The notes beneath the pieces are model-generated. The model did not search any database. It worked only from the letters and a program-made list of their open reading frames with translations, and was not told the origin of the DNA. Shown here one piece after another: positions 56,557 to 64,000 of a stretch of DNA of 64,000 nt. Every line of letters begins with the position of its first letter. Position 1 is the stretch's first letter. This DNA comes from Streptomyces canus 299MFChir4.1 (GTDB lineage: Bacteria > Actinomycetota > Actinomycetes > Streptomycetales > Streptomycetaceae), in assembly GCF_000383615.1 (NCBI RefSeq), contig NZ_KB911596.1:153783-217782 (forward strand). Reading direction: 5' to 3'. The position numbers and the translations under genes are program-made.

Positions 56557-56580
56557 AAAGACATCATCCCATTCTCATAA

Positions 56581-56612
56581 CAGTGGTGAAGGCAGTGGTG
56601 AGACAGCTCACC
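56581..56612. promoter_or_regulatory. Repeats upstream of mtrA
   Basis: Direct repeat CAGTGGTGA (56581-56589 and 56593-56601, 12-base period) and an overlapping dyad GGTGAG-ACAG-CTCACC (56597-56612), 25-56 bases before the mtrA start. A possible regulatory site in the mtrA promoter region. Confidence 0.4.
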
Positions 56613-56714
56613 GACCAGTGACCTTAGTCGTACTGGACCATCACTGTCTGCCTCGACCGCCGCAGTGGGGACAGCCGCGGATGTCAGCCGGAATACGTGG
56701 CCACTCCATCCACT

Positions 56715-57863
56715 TCAGCTGATCGTCACCTCCCGGGACCTGGCGCACAACTCGGCAAGGGCCTCGGCCGTCACCGGCGACACCACGCCCTCCTCCGTGA
56801 CGATCGCCGTCACCAGCTCCGGAGGTGTCACATCGAAGGCCGGGTTGTACGCCTGCGTCCCCAGCGGCGCCACCGGAATCCCGCCGCCCGCCTCCGCGCC
56901 GGCCACCGGCACCTGAGGCGCCGCGAGCTCGGTCACCTCGTGCCCGGCCCGCTGCTCCACCTCGATCGACGCCCCGTCCGGGGTGTCCGGATCCACCGTG
57001 GTCACCGGCGCCACCACGATGAACGGCACATGGTGATACCGCGCGAGCACCGCCAGCGGATAGCTCCCCACCTTGTTCGCCACCGAGCCGTCGGCCGCGA
57101 TCCGGTCGGCCCCGATCAGCACCGCGTCCACCTCCCCGGCCGCGAACAGCGAGCCCGCCGCGTTGTCGGTCAGCAAGGTGTACGCCATCCCGCTGCGCGC
57201 CGCCTCGTACGCCGTCAGCCGCGCGCCCTGGAGCAGCGGACGCGTCTCGTCCACCCACAGCCGCCGCAGCCGCCCCGCCCGGTGAGCCGCGAGCGCCACC
57301 GCGAAGGCCGTCCCCTCACCGCCCGACACCAGCGAACCGGTGTTGCAGTGGGTCAGGATCCGGTGTCCGCCGCCCGGCAGCAGCTCGTCCAGCAGCGCCA
57401 GCCCGCGCTCGGCCATCGCCGCACTGGCCGCCGCGTCCTCCGCGTGCAGCCTGCGCGCCGCCGCCAGCGCCGCCCCGGCCGCCAGTTCCTGGTCGCCGCT
57501 CTTGCCGAGCTCGGCCCGGTAGGCGGCCTCGGCTCTGCGCACCCCGACAGCGAGGTTCACCGCGGTCGGACGCGCGCCCGCCAGCACGGCCGCCGCCTCG
57601 TCCACGTCGAACCCGCGCGCGGCGGCGAGCGCGACACCGTAGGCCCCCGCGATGCCGAGCAACGGCGCCCCGCGCACGGCAAGCGAACGGATCGCCTCCA
57701 CCAGCGCGGACGCATCCGTACAGACCAGTTCCACCTCCTCGGCCGGCAGCCTCGTCTGGTCGAGAAGCACCAGCACGGGGCCTTCAGGTGGCTCGTCCCA
57801 GCGGATCGCCGGTATCTCGGTGGGCTTGCTGTCCTCGCCGGATTGCACGTACTGATCAGCCAT
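56715..57863 (-). CDS. mtnA: Methylthioribose-1-phosphate isomerase
   Basis: 382 residues from the ATG at 57863 (MADQYVQSGED). The eIF2B-like fold has the expected markers: LDQTRLP, SLAVRGAPLLGIAGAYGVA, catalytic Cys in LTHCNTGSL, and catalytic Asp in LIGADRIAADGSVANKVGS. It isomerises methylthioribose 1-phosphate to methylthioribulose 1-phosphate in the methionine salvage pathway. It lies upstream of mtrA on the same strand with about 160 bases between. No other salvage gene is in the window. Confidence 0.94.
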   Translation of the reverse strand: MADQYVQSGEDSKPTEIPAIRWDEPPEGPVLVLLDQTRLPAEEVELVCTDASALVEAIRSLAVRGAPLLGIAGAYGVALAAARGFDVDEAAAVLAGARPTAVNLAVGVRRAEAAYRAELGKSGDQELAAGAALAAARRLHAEDAAASAAMAERGLALLDELLPGGGHRILTHCNTGSLVSGGEGTAFAVALAAHRAGRLRRLWVDETRPLLQGARLTAYEAARSGMAYTLLTDNAAGSLFAAGEVDAVLIGADRIAADGSVANKVGSYPLAVLARYHHVPFIVVAPVTTVDPDTPDGASIEVEQRAGHEVTELAAPQVPVAGAEAGGGIPVAPLGTQAYNPAFDVTPPELVTAIVTEEGVVSPVTAEALAELCARSREVTIS

Positions 57864-58003
57864 GCGATCAGTCTGCCCCTTGTCAGCCGGAGTATTGAAG
57901 GTGTGCAGCCCATACCGCGGCTGGTCACTCGCCGACCACCCCATGGCACGATGGCTGCCAACCTGCCGCCGCGCCCGCGGACGGGCACCGTGAAGGAGCG
58001 ACG

Positions 58004-59326
58004 ATGAACGACACTCCGGGCTGGGCCTCGCCCGGATCCGCCCCGTCCGACGGGCACGAGCCCGGCACGTCCGGTCCCGCCGAGCCCGCCGCCGGGCCCG
58101 ACACCGCACAGCCCGCGCAGCAGCCGGAGAACAACCCGCAGGACGCCGACTCCAAGTGGTCGCAGGAGCAGCCGCCACCCGGGCAGTGGTCCGCCCCCAC
58201 AGGCCCCGCCGCTCCCGGCCAGGCCCCTCCGCCCCCGCCTCCCGGCTCTGGCTGGGGAACGCAGCCCCCCGCCGGCCCGCCCGGAGGCTACAGCCCTCCC
58301 CCGGGCTGGGGCGGCGGCTACGGCGGCTGGGGCGGCCCCCCGCCCGCGGCCAAGCCCGGCGTGATCCCCCTGCGCCCCCTCGGTGTGGGCGAGATCCTCG
58401 ACGGCGCGGTCTCCACCATGCGCACCTACTGGCGCACCGTCCTCGGCATCTCGCTGACCGTCGCCGTCGTGACCCAGGTCCTCGTCATCCTGCTCCAGGG
58501 CTTCGTCCTGAACGACAGCGCGGGAACCGAGGCTCTTAACGACCCCAGCGCCAGTGCCGACGAGCTGACCCACGCCCTGGGCGAGACCATGCTCGGCACC
58601 ACCGTCGTCTTCCTGATCTCCCTCATCGGTACGGTCGCCGCCACCGCGCTGCTGACGACCGTCACCAGCCGGGCCGTGCTCGGCAGGCCGGTCACCACCG
58701 GGGAGGCATGGCGCGACGCCCGCCCGCAGGTGCCCAGGCTGTTCGGCCTGATCTTCCTGCTGCTGCTCATCACCTTCGGCGTGCTCGCCGTCGGGGCACT
58801 GCCCGGCATCCTCGTGGCCGCCGCGGGCTCGAACGGCGGCGGTATCGCCCTCGCGATCCTCGGCGTCCTCGGTGCCGCCGTCGTCGCGGTGTGGCTGATG
58901 ATCCGCTTCTCCCTGGCCTCGCCCGCGCTGATGCTGGAGAAGCAGAGCATCGTGAAGTCGATGAGCCGCTCCACGAAGCTGGTCCGCGGCTCCTGGTGGC
59001 GGGTCCTCGGCATCCAGCTGCTGGCCGGGATCATCGCGAACATCGTCGCGGCGATCGTCGTCATCCCCTTCACCTTCCTCGCCGCGGCGCTCAGCGGCGA
59101 GGGTGTCGGCGGCTTCGTCAACGGCACCGGCGACCTCGGCTGGACGTTCCTCATCATCAGCGGCGTCGGCTCGGTGATCGGCTCCATGATCACCTTCCCG
59201 ATCACGGCGGGCGTCACCGTGCTCCTCTACATCGACCAGCGCATCCGCCGCGAAGCCCTCGATCTCGAACTGGCCCGCGCGGCCGGCGTCCAGGACTACG
59301 GCACCCGCCCCACTACCGGGAGCTGA
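58004..59326 (+). CDS. Membrane protein with Pro/Gly-rich cytoplasmic N-terminus
   Basis: 440 residues. Residues 1-115 are disordered and rich in Pro, Gly, Gln and Trp (PPPPPPGSGWG, GGYGGWGGPP). The rest has about six membrane segments (for example VLGISLTVAVVTQVLVILLQGF and LFGLIFLLLLITFGVLAVGALPG) similar to the glycerophosphodiester-phosphodiesterase membrane domain family. It begins the operon with the DUF4129, DUF4350, MoxR and DUF58 genes; the next gene starts four bases after its stop. Function unknown. Confidence 0.85.
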   Translation: MNDTPGWASPGSAPSDGHEPGTSGPAEPAAGPDTAQPAQQPENNPQDADSKWSQEQPPPGQWSAPTGPAAPGQAPPPPPPGSGWGTQPPAGPPGGYSPPPGWGGGYGGWGGPPPAAKPGVIPLRPLGVGEILDGAVSTMRTYWRTVLGISLTVAVVTQVLVILLQGFVLNDSAGTEALNDPSASADELTHALGETMLGTTVVFLISLIGTVAATALLTTVTSRAVLGRPVTTGEAWRDARPQVPRLFGLIFLLLLITFGVLAVGALPGILVAAAGSNGGGIALAILGVLGAAVVAVWLMIRFSLASPALMLEKQSIVKSMSRSTKLVRGSWWRVLGIQLLAGIIANIVAAIVVIPFTFLAAALSGEGVGGFVNGTGDLGWTFLIISGVGSVIGSMITFPITAGVTVLLYIDQRIRREALDLELARAAGVQDYGTRPTTGS

Positions 59327-59330
59327 TGCG

Positions 59331-60095
59331 GTGAACCTTCCGGGGGGAGTGCTCACGATGCTGCGCGCCGTCGACACCTTCGTGCTGTCACTGGCACGGT
59401 CCGACGACGAACCGCCGCTGACGATCCCGCGCGACCCCGCGCGGGAGGCGGCCCGCCGCGAGCTGTCCAAGCGCATGTACCACGAGAACGACCCCAGCTG
59501 GTTCCAGCGCGCACTCAACGCGTTCTGGGACTGGGTCGGCAAGCTGTTCAACGCGGCCTCGTCGGCGACCCCGGGCGGAGCACTCGGCCTGGTCGTCGTC
59601 ATTGCCGCGATCGTCCTGGTGGTGGGCGCGCTGTGGTGGCGACTGGGCACCCCGGGCCGCGTGCCCGCCTCCTCCGCCGCCCTGTTCGACGACCGCCCCC
59701 GCAGCGCCGCCGACCACCGCGCGGCCGCGGAGGCACACGCGGCCCAGGGCCACTGGAACCAGGCCGTACAGGAGCGCATGCGCGCGATCGTCCGCTCCCT
59801 GGAGGAGCGCGCCCTCCTCGACGTCCGTCCCGGCCGCACCGCGGACGAGGCCGCCGCGGAAGCGGGCCGCGCCCTGCCCTCCCACACGGACCGGCTGCGC
59901 TCCGCGGCCCGGGACTTCGACGACGTCACGTACGGCGGCCGGGCCGCGACCGAGCAGTCGTACGACCGCATCACCGAACTCGACCGCGCCCTGGAACGCA
60001 CCAAGCCGGTCCTCGCGAACAGCACGAGCGGCACGACCAGCACCGACAGCAGCCACACCGCGGACCACAACGCCCGCCGGGGAGCCGCCGAATGA
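59331..60095 (+). CDS. DUF4129 domain membrane protein
   Basis: 254 residues from a GTG at 59331. One membrane segment lies near 83-103 (LGLVVVIAAIVLVVGALWWRLG). The C-terminal DUF4129 region (ALFDDRPRSAADHRAAAEAHAAQGHWNQAVQERMRAIVRSLEERALLDVRPGRTADE) is cytoplasmic. In actinobacteria DUF4129 genes are regular partners of MoxR and DUF58 genes. The stop overlaps the next start (ATGA). Confidence 0.9.
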   Translation: MNLPGGVLTMLRAVDTFVLSLARSDDEPPLTIPRDPAREAARRELSKRMYHENDPSWFQRALNAFWDWVGKLFNAASSATPGGALGLVVVIAAIVLVVGALWWRLGTPGRVPASSAALFDDRPRSAADHRAAAEAHAAQGHWNQAVQERMRAIVRSLEERALLDVRPGRTADEAAAEAGRALPSHTDRLRSAARDFDDVTYGGRAATEQSYDRITELDRALERTKPVLANSTSGTTSTDSSHTADHNARRGAAE

Positions 60096-61294
60096 CCACC
60101 GAGGCCACGCTCCCGTCCACCTCGGCCTCGCCCACCGCCCGCCAGGTGTGGACCCGCGCGCGAGGCATCGTGCTCGCCCTGGTGCTGCTCCTCGTCGCGG
60201 CCGTGGCGATCGCGGCGATCCGCTCCACCGAACGCCACGGCAGCCTCGACCCGCGCTCCGCGGATCCCTACGGCAGCCGCGCCGTCGCCGAACTCCTCGC
60301 CGACCGAGGCGTCGACACCCGCGTGGTCACCACCCTGGACGAGGCACGCGCCGCAGCCGGCCCCGACACCACGCTCCTGGTCGCCGTACCCGACCTCCTG
60401 ACGCACCGCCAGCAGAGCAGCCTGCGCTCCGCGACCGCCGACTCCGGCGGCCGTACTGTCCTCGTCGCCGCCAGCAGCTGGTCCGTCGAGCGACTGGCCC
60501 CCGGCGTCGTCGCGGACCCCGCCACCAGCCTCGACTCGACGCTCTCCCCCGACTGCGGCCTGTCTGCGGCTCAGCGCGCGGGCACCGCCGACACCGGCGG
60601 CATCCGCTACACCGTCACCCACCCCGGCAACGACGAGTGCTACCCCAGCGAGCGCCTGCCCACCCTCGTACGTGTCCCGGCGGCCTCCGGGGACGGCGAC
60701 ACCGTCGTACTCGGCGCGCCCGACATCCTCTACAACGACACCCTCGACGAGCGGGGCAACGCCTCGCTCGCCCTCCAACTCCTCGGCTCCCGCCCCCATC
60801 TGGTCTGGTACCTCCCCTCGCTGTCCGACTCCTCCGCCACCGACCCGGGCGAGGAAAAGGGCTTCCTCGACCTGCTCCCCTCGGGCTGGCTCTGGGGCAC
60901 ACTTCAGCTCTTCTTCGCGGCAGCTCTCGCCGCCCTGTGGAGGGCACGCCGACTCGGCCCCCTGGTGCCCGAGAAACTCCCCGTGGCGATCCGCGCCTCC
61001 GAGACCGTCGAAGGCCGCGCCCGCCTCTACCGCAAGGCCAACGCCCGCGACCGCGCGGCCACCGCTCTTCGCTCCACCACCCGCACCCGCCTCGCCCCCC
61101 TCACAGGCGTCCCCGTCGCCCAGGCGCACGCGCCCGAAGCCCTGCTCCCCGCCCTGTCCGCCCATCTCCACAGCGCAGGACACGGACAGTCCCTGCACTC
61201 CCTGCTCTTCGGCCCGCCGCCCGGCGACGACGCCGCCCTCATCTCCCTAGCCGACCAACTCGACGCCCTCGAAAGAGAGGTACGCCGTTCATGA
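60092..61294 (+). CDS. DUF4350 domain membrane protein
   Basis: 400 residues from the ATG at 60092 (four-base overlap). TM1 is at about 25-45 (GIVLALVLLLVAAVAIAAI), a GATase-like extracytoplasmic domain follows (DPYGSRAVAELLADRGVDTRVV, LLVAVPDLLT), and a second membrane segment near 270 precedes a cytoplasmic helical tail. A regular member of MoxR-DUF58 operons. The next gene begins at 61291 within its 3' end. Confidence 0.9.
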   Translation: MTTEATLPSTSASPTARQVWTRARGIVLALVLLLVAAVAIAAIRSTERHGSLDPRSADPYGSRAVAELLADRGVDTRVVTTLDEARAAAGPDTTLLVAVPDLLTHRQQSSLRSATADSGGRTVLVAASSWSVERLAPGVVADPATSLDSTLSPDCGLSAAQRAGTADTGGIRYTVTHPGNDECYPSERLPTLVRVPAASGDGDTVVLGAPDILYNDTLDERGNASLALQLLGSRPHLVWYLPSLSDSSATDPGEEKGFLDLLPSGWLWGTLQLFFAAALAALWRARRLGPLVPEKLPVAIRASETVEGRARLYRKANARDRAATALRSTTRTRLAPLTGVPVAQAHAPEALLPALSAHLHSAGHGQSLHSLLFGPPPGDDAALISLADQLDALEREVRRS

Positions 61295-62283
61295 TGGACC
61301 CGACCACTGACAACGCCGGGACCACCGGGGACCCGGACGCCGCCCGGGCCTCCCTGGAAGCCCTGCGCGCCGAGATCGCCAAAGCCGTGGTCGGCCAGGA
61401 CCCCGCCGTGACCGGTCTTGTCGTCGCCCTCCTCTGCCGCGGACACGTACTACTAGAAGGAGTCCCCGGGGTCGCCAAAACGTTGCTCGTCCGCGCCCTC
61501 GCATCCGCCCTCGAACTCGACACCAAGCGCGTCCAGTTCACCCCCGACCTCATGCCCAGCGATGTGACGGGCTCCCTCGTCTACGACACCCGCAGCGCCG
61601 AGTTCTCCTTCCAGCCCGGCCCTGTCTTCACCAACCTCCTCCTCGCGGACGAGATCAACCGCACTCCGCCCAAGACCCAGTCCTCCCTCCTGGAGGCCAT
61701 GGAGGAGCGGCAGGTCACGGTCGACGGCACCCCGCGCCTGCTCCCCGACCCGTTCCTGGTCGCCGCGACCCAGAACCCAGTGGAGTACGAGGGCACCTAC
61801 CCACTCCCCGAAGCCCAGCTGGACCGTTTCCTCCTCAAGCTGACGATCCCGCTCCCTTCCCGCCAGGATGAGATCGACGTCCTCACCCGCCATGCCGAGG
61901 GCTTCAACCCCCGCGACCTCAAGGGCGCAGGCCTGCGCTCCGTGGCAGGCCCCGCCGATCTCGAAGCCGCCCGCGCAGCGGTCGCCAAGACCACGGTCTC
62001 CCCCGAGATCACCGCTTACGTCGTCGACATCTGCCGCGCCACCCGCGAGTCCCCGTCCCTCACCCTCGGGGTCTCCCCACGCGGCGCCACCGCCCTCCTG
62101 GCCACCTCGCGCGCGTGGGCGTGGCTGACCGGCCGCGACTACGTCATCCCCGACGACGTGAAGGCCCTGGCCCTTCCCACCCTCCGCCACCGCGTACAAC
62201 TGCGCCCGGAGGCCGAGATGGAGGGCGTGACAGCCGACTCCGTCATCAACGCGATCCTCGCTCACGTCCCGGTTCCCCGCTGA
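61291..62283 (+). CDS. MoxR-family AAA+ ATPase
   Basis: 330 residues. AAA+ motifs: Walker A EGVPGVAKT, LMPSDVTGS, Walker B LLLADEINRTPPKTQ, sensor 1 ATQNPVEYEGTYPLPEAQLDRF, and sensor 2 VSPRGATALL. ATG at 61291 (or the adjacent in-frame ATG at 61294) after GAGAGG. MoxR ATPases act as chaperones that activate or assemble partner complexes, here most likely the DUF58/DUF4129 proteins. Overlaps both neighbours by a few bases. Confidence 0.95.
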   Translation: MMDPTTDNAGTTGDPDAARASLEALRAEIAKAVVGQDPAVTGLVVALLCRGHVLLEGVPGVAKTLLVRALASALELDTKRVQFTPDLMPSDVTGSLVYDTRSAEFSFQPGPVFTNLLLADEINRTPPKTQSSLLEAMEERQVTVDGTPRLLPDPFLVAATQNPVEYEGTYPLPEAQLDRFLLKLTIPLPSRQDEIDVLTRHAEGFNPRDLKGAGLRSVAGPADLEAARAAVAKTTVSPEITAYVVDICRATRESPSLTLGVSPRGATALLATSRAWAWLTGRDYVIPDDVKALALPTLRHRVQLRPEAEMEGVTADSVINAILAHVPVPR

Positions 62284-63593
62284 TGGCCCTCACCGGACGC
62301 GCCGCACTTGTCGCAGCCCTGGGTTCCCTCCCCGTCGGCATCTGGGAACCCAGCTGGACGGGCATCCTCGCGGTCAACGCCCCCCTGGCAGTGGCCTGCG
62401 CCTGCGACTTCGCCCTGGCGGCACCCGTACGACGGCTCAGCCTGACCCGCTCCGGCGACACCTCCGCCCGCCTGGGCGAGACGGCCGACGTCACCCTCAC
62501 GGTCACCAACCCGTCCGGCCGCCCGCTCCGCGCCCACCTCCGCGACGCCTGGCCCCCCAGCAGTTGGCAGCCCGGCACGGAGGTGGAATCCTCCCGCCAC
62601 CGACTGACGGTCCCGGCCGGCGAACGCCGACGCCTCACCACTCGCCTACGCCCCACCCGCCGCGGTGACCGCCACGCCGACCGCGTGACGATTCGCTCCT
62701 ACGGCCCCCTCGGGCTCTTCGCCCGCCAGGGCACCCACAAGGTCCCCTGGACGGTCCGCGTCCTGCCCCCCTTCACCAGCCGAAAGCACCTCCCCTCAAA
62801 GCTCGCCCGCCTGCGCGAGCTGGACGGCCGCACCAGCGTCCTCACCCGCGGTGAAGGCACGGAGTTCGACAGCCTGCGCGAATACGTTCCCGGCGACGAC
62901 ACCCGTTCCATCGACTGGCGAGCCACCGCCCGCCAGACCTCCGTCGCCGTACGCACCTGGCGCCCCGAACGCGACCGCCACATCCTCGTCGTCCTCGACA
63001 CCGGCCGCACCTCGGCAGGACGCGTAGGCGACGCTCCCCGCCTCGACGCCTCCATGGACGCTGCCCTGCTCCTGGCCGCCCTCGCCTCCCGCGCCGGCGA
63101 CCGCGTGGACCTCCTCGCCTACGACCGTGGAGTACGCGCCCTGGTCCAAGGCCGAACAGCCAACGACCTGCTCCCCTCGCTGGTCGGTGCGATGGCCACC
63201 CTCGAACCCGAACTCGTCGAAACGAACGCCCGCGGCCTCACGGCCACAGCCCTGCGTACGGCCCCCCGCCGCTCCCTGATCGTGCTGCTCACCAGCCTCG
63301 ACGCCGCGCCCATCGAAGAGGGCCTGCTGCCCGTACTTCCTCAGCTCACCCAACGGCACACGGTCCTTCTGGCTTCAGTGGCGGATCCTCACATCGCTCG
63401 CATGGCCACGGCACGCGGCAACACCGAAGCGATCTACGAGGCCGCGGCCGCCGCCCAAGCCCAGACGGAACGCCATCGCACTGCGGAACAACTCCGCCGC
63501 CACGGAGTGACGGTCGTCGACGCCACACCGGACGACCTGGCTCCAGCGCTGGCCGACGCCTATCTGGCATTGAAAGCAGCCGGGCGCCTCTAA
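62283..63593 (+). CDS. DUF58 domain (vWA-like) protein
   Basis: 436 residues; the ATG overlaps the MoxR stop by one base. Two N-terminal membrane segments (about 5-50), then a beta-rich domain, and the DUF58 signature (EFDSLREYVPGDDTRSIDWRATAR) near 200-225 leading into a vWA-like fold (HILVVLDTGRTS with a degenerate MIDAS). The last gene of the operon, followed by a hairpin and convergent with the rRNA operon. Function unknown; the family partners MoxR ATPases. Confidence 0.92.
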   Translation: MALTGRAALVAALGSLPVGIWEPSWTGILAVNAPLAVACACDFALAAPVRRLSLTRSGDTSARLGETADVTLTVTNPSGRPLRAHLRDAWPPSSWQPGTEVESSRHRLTVPAGERRRLTTRLRPTRRGDRHADRVTIRSYGPLGLFARQGTHKVPWTVRVLPPFTSRKHLPSKLARLRELDGRTSVLTRGEGTEFDSLREYVPGDDTRSIDWRATARQTSVAVRTWRPERDRHILVVLDTGRTSAGRVGDAPRLDASMDAALLLAALASRAGDRVDLLAYDRGVRALVQGRTANDLLPSLVGAMATLEPELVETNARGLTATALRTAPRRSLIVLLTSLDAAPIEEGLLPVLPQLTQRHTVLLASVADPHIARMATARGNTEAIYEAAAAAQAQTERHRTAEQLRRHGVTVVDATPDDLAPALADAYLALKAAGRL

Positions 63594-63602
63594 ACAAAAA
63601 AA

Positions 63603-63621
63603 GGGGGGCGCATAGCCCCCC
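63603..63621 (+). terminator. Terminator of the MoxR-DUF58 operon
   Basis: Hairpin GGGGGGC-GCATA-GCCCCCC preceded by an A-run (63593-63602), 10 bases past the DUF58 stop. Confidence 0.8.
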
Positions 63622-63648
63622 TGAGATGAAACAAACCACAAAACGCAG

Positions 63649-63678
63649 AAAGGCCCACACCATAAGGTGTGGGCCTTT
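63649..63678 (-). terminator. Terminator of the rRNA operon
   Basis: Perfect 13-base arms AAAGGCCCACACC / GGTGTGGGCCTTT with an ATAA loop, 12 bases beyond the 5S rRNA 3' end. Confidence 0.9.
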
Positions 63679-63689
63679 CCACTCTAAAA

Positions 63690-63811
63690 GGAGCTCGGCG
63701 GTGTCCTACTCTCCCACAGGGTCCCCCCTGCAGTACCATCGGCGCTGTAAGGCTTAGCTTCCGGGTTCGGAATGTAACCGGGCGTTTCCCTCACGCTATG
63801 ACCACCGAAAC
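63690..63811 (-). rRNA. rrf: 5S ribosomal RNA
   Basis: About 120 bases; minus-strand sequence starts GTTTCGGTGGTCATAGCGTG and ends GAGTAGGACACCGCCGAGC, with the conserved CCGAACCCGGAAGCTAAG block. Ends assigned by similarity and pairing, within a few bases. Confidence 0.95.
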
Positions 63812-63880
63812 ACTATGAAGTTCGACCGGAAAAAGACACAGTCGTTGCCTCAGAACTAACACAGTGGACGCGAGCAACTG
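63812..63880 (-). other. 23S-5S spacer
   Basis: About 69 bases between the 23S and 5S rRNA genes, probably a processing stem region; no tRNA. Confidence 0.7.
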
Positions 63881-64000
63881 AGGACAAGCCCTCGGCCTAT
63901 TAGTACCGGTCACCTCCACCCATTACTGGGCTTCCAGATCCGGCCTATCAACCCAGTCGTCTACTGGGAGCCTTAACCCCTCAAGGGGGTGGGAGTCCTC
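63881..64000 (-). rRNA. rrl: 23S ribosomal RNA, 3' end only
   Basis: The minus-strand sequence ends with GGTACTAATAGGCCGAGGGC, the conserved 3' end of 23S rRNA. The gene runs off the right edge. The exact 3' end is uncertain by a few bases. Confidence 0.95.

Overview
The window is a piece of a high-GC actinobacterial chromosome, almost certainly Streptomyces. GC is very high with G/C third positions, many genes start with GTG, and the gene order smpB-ctp-ftsX-ftsE-prfB-pkaB-pkaA ... gdhB ... secA-orrA-hpf-lpqB-mtrB-mtrA-mtnA matches what I remember of the S. coelicolor core chromosome (about SCO2966 to SCO3020). No insertion sequence, prophage, CRISPR array or tRNA gene was seen.

Layout. 1-1.7 kb: the 3' end of a GH31 alpha-xylosidase-like gene coupled to a LacI regulator. 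1.8-7.3 kb (minus strand): an accessory polymorphic toxin locus, made of a 1637-residue secreted toxin (signal peptide, ricin lectin, long Ala-rich coiled coil, Hint autoprocessing domain, RNase A-like C-terminus) and its CdiI-like immunity gene. 7.6-12 kb: ssrA (tmRNA), smpB, an S41 protease and ftsX-ftsE, i.e. ribosome rescue and division. 12-18 kb: a small zinc-ribbon membrane protein, a sortase-type surface protein, prfB and the Ser/Thr kinases PkaB and PkaA; the prfB-pkaB gap holds a tandem array of degenerate copies of the pkaB 3' end. 18-26 kb: an FHA/FtsK-type ATPase and a three-gene sugar ABC importer without an ATPase.

26-34.6 kb: wall-polymer glycosyl/glycerophosphotransferase, galE, the ohrR/ohr peroxide module, an ADP-ribosylglycohydrolase, and a TetR gene divergent from a TagGH-type exporter with five palindromic repeats between them. 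34.7-43 kb: large NAD-glutamate dehydrogenase, a DJ-1/PfpI protein, a HAD hydrolase, a DUF6912-like protein and an Rv3235-family protein. 43-50 kb: secA, a GNAT acetyltransferase, a YcaQ-like protein, an OrrA-like response regulator and hibernation factor HPF. 50-58 kb: a ComF-like protein with two large insertions, lpqB-mtrB-mtrA and mtnA. 58-63.6 kb: a tightly coupled operon of a membrane protein, DUF4129, DUF4350, MoxR ATPase and DUF58 genes. At the right edge the 5S rRNA and the 3' end of 23S rRNA lie on the minus strand, so an rRNA operon converges on that operon.

Most of the window is conserved core. The parts that look accessory or unusual are the toxin/immunity locus beside ssrA, the pkaB-tail array, the TetR operator array and the inflated ComF protein.
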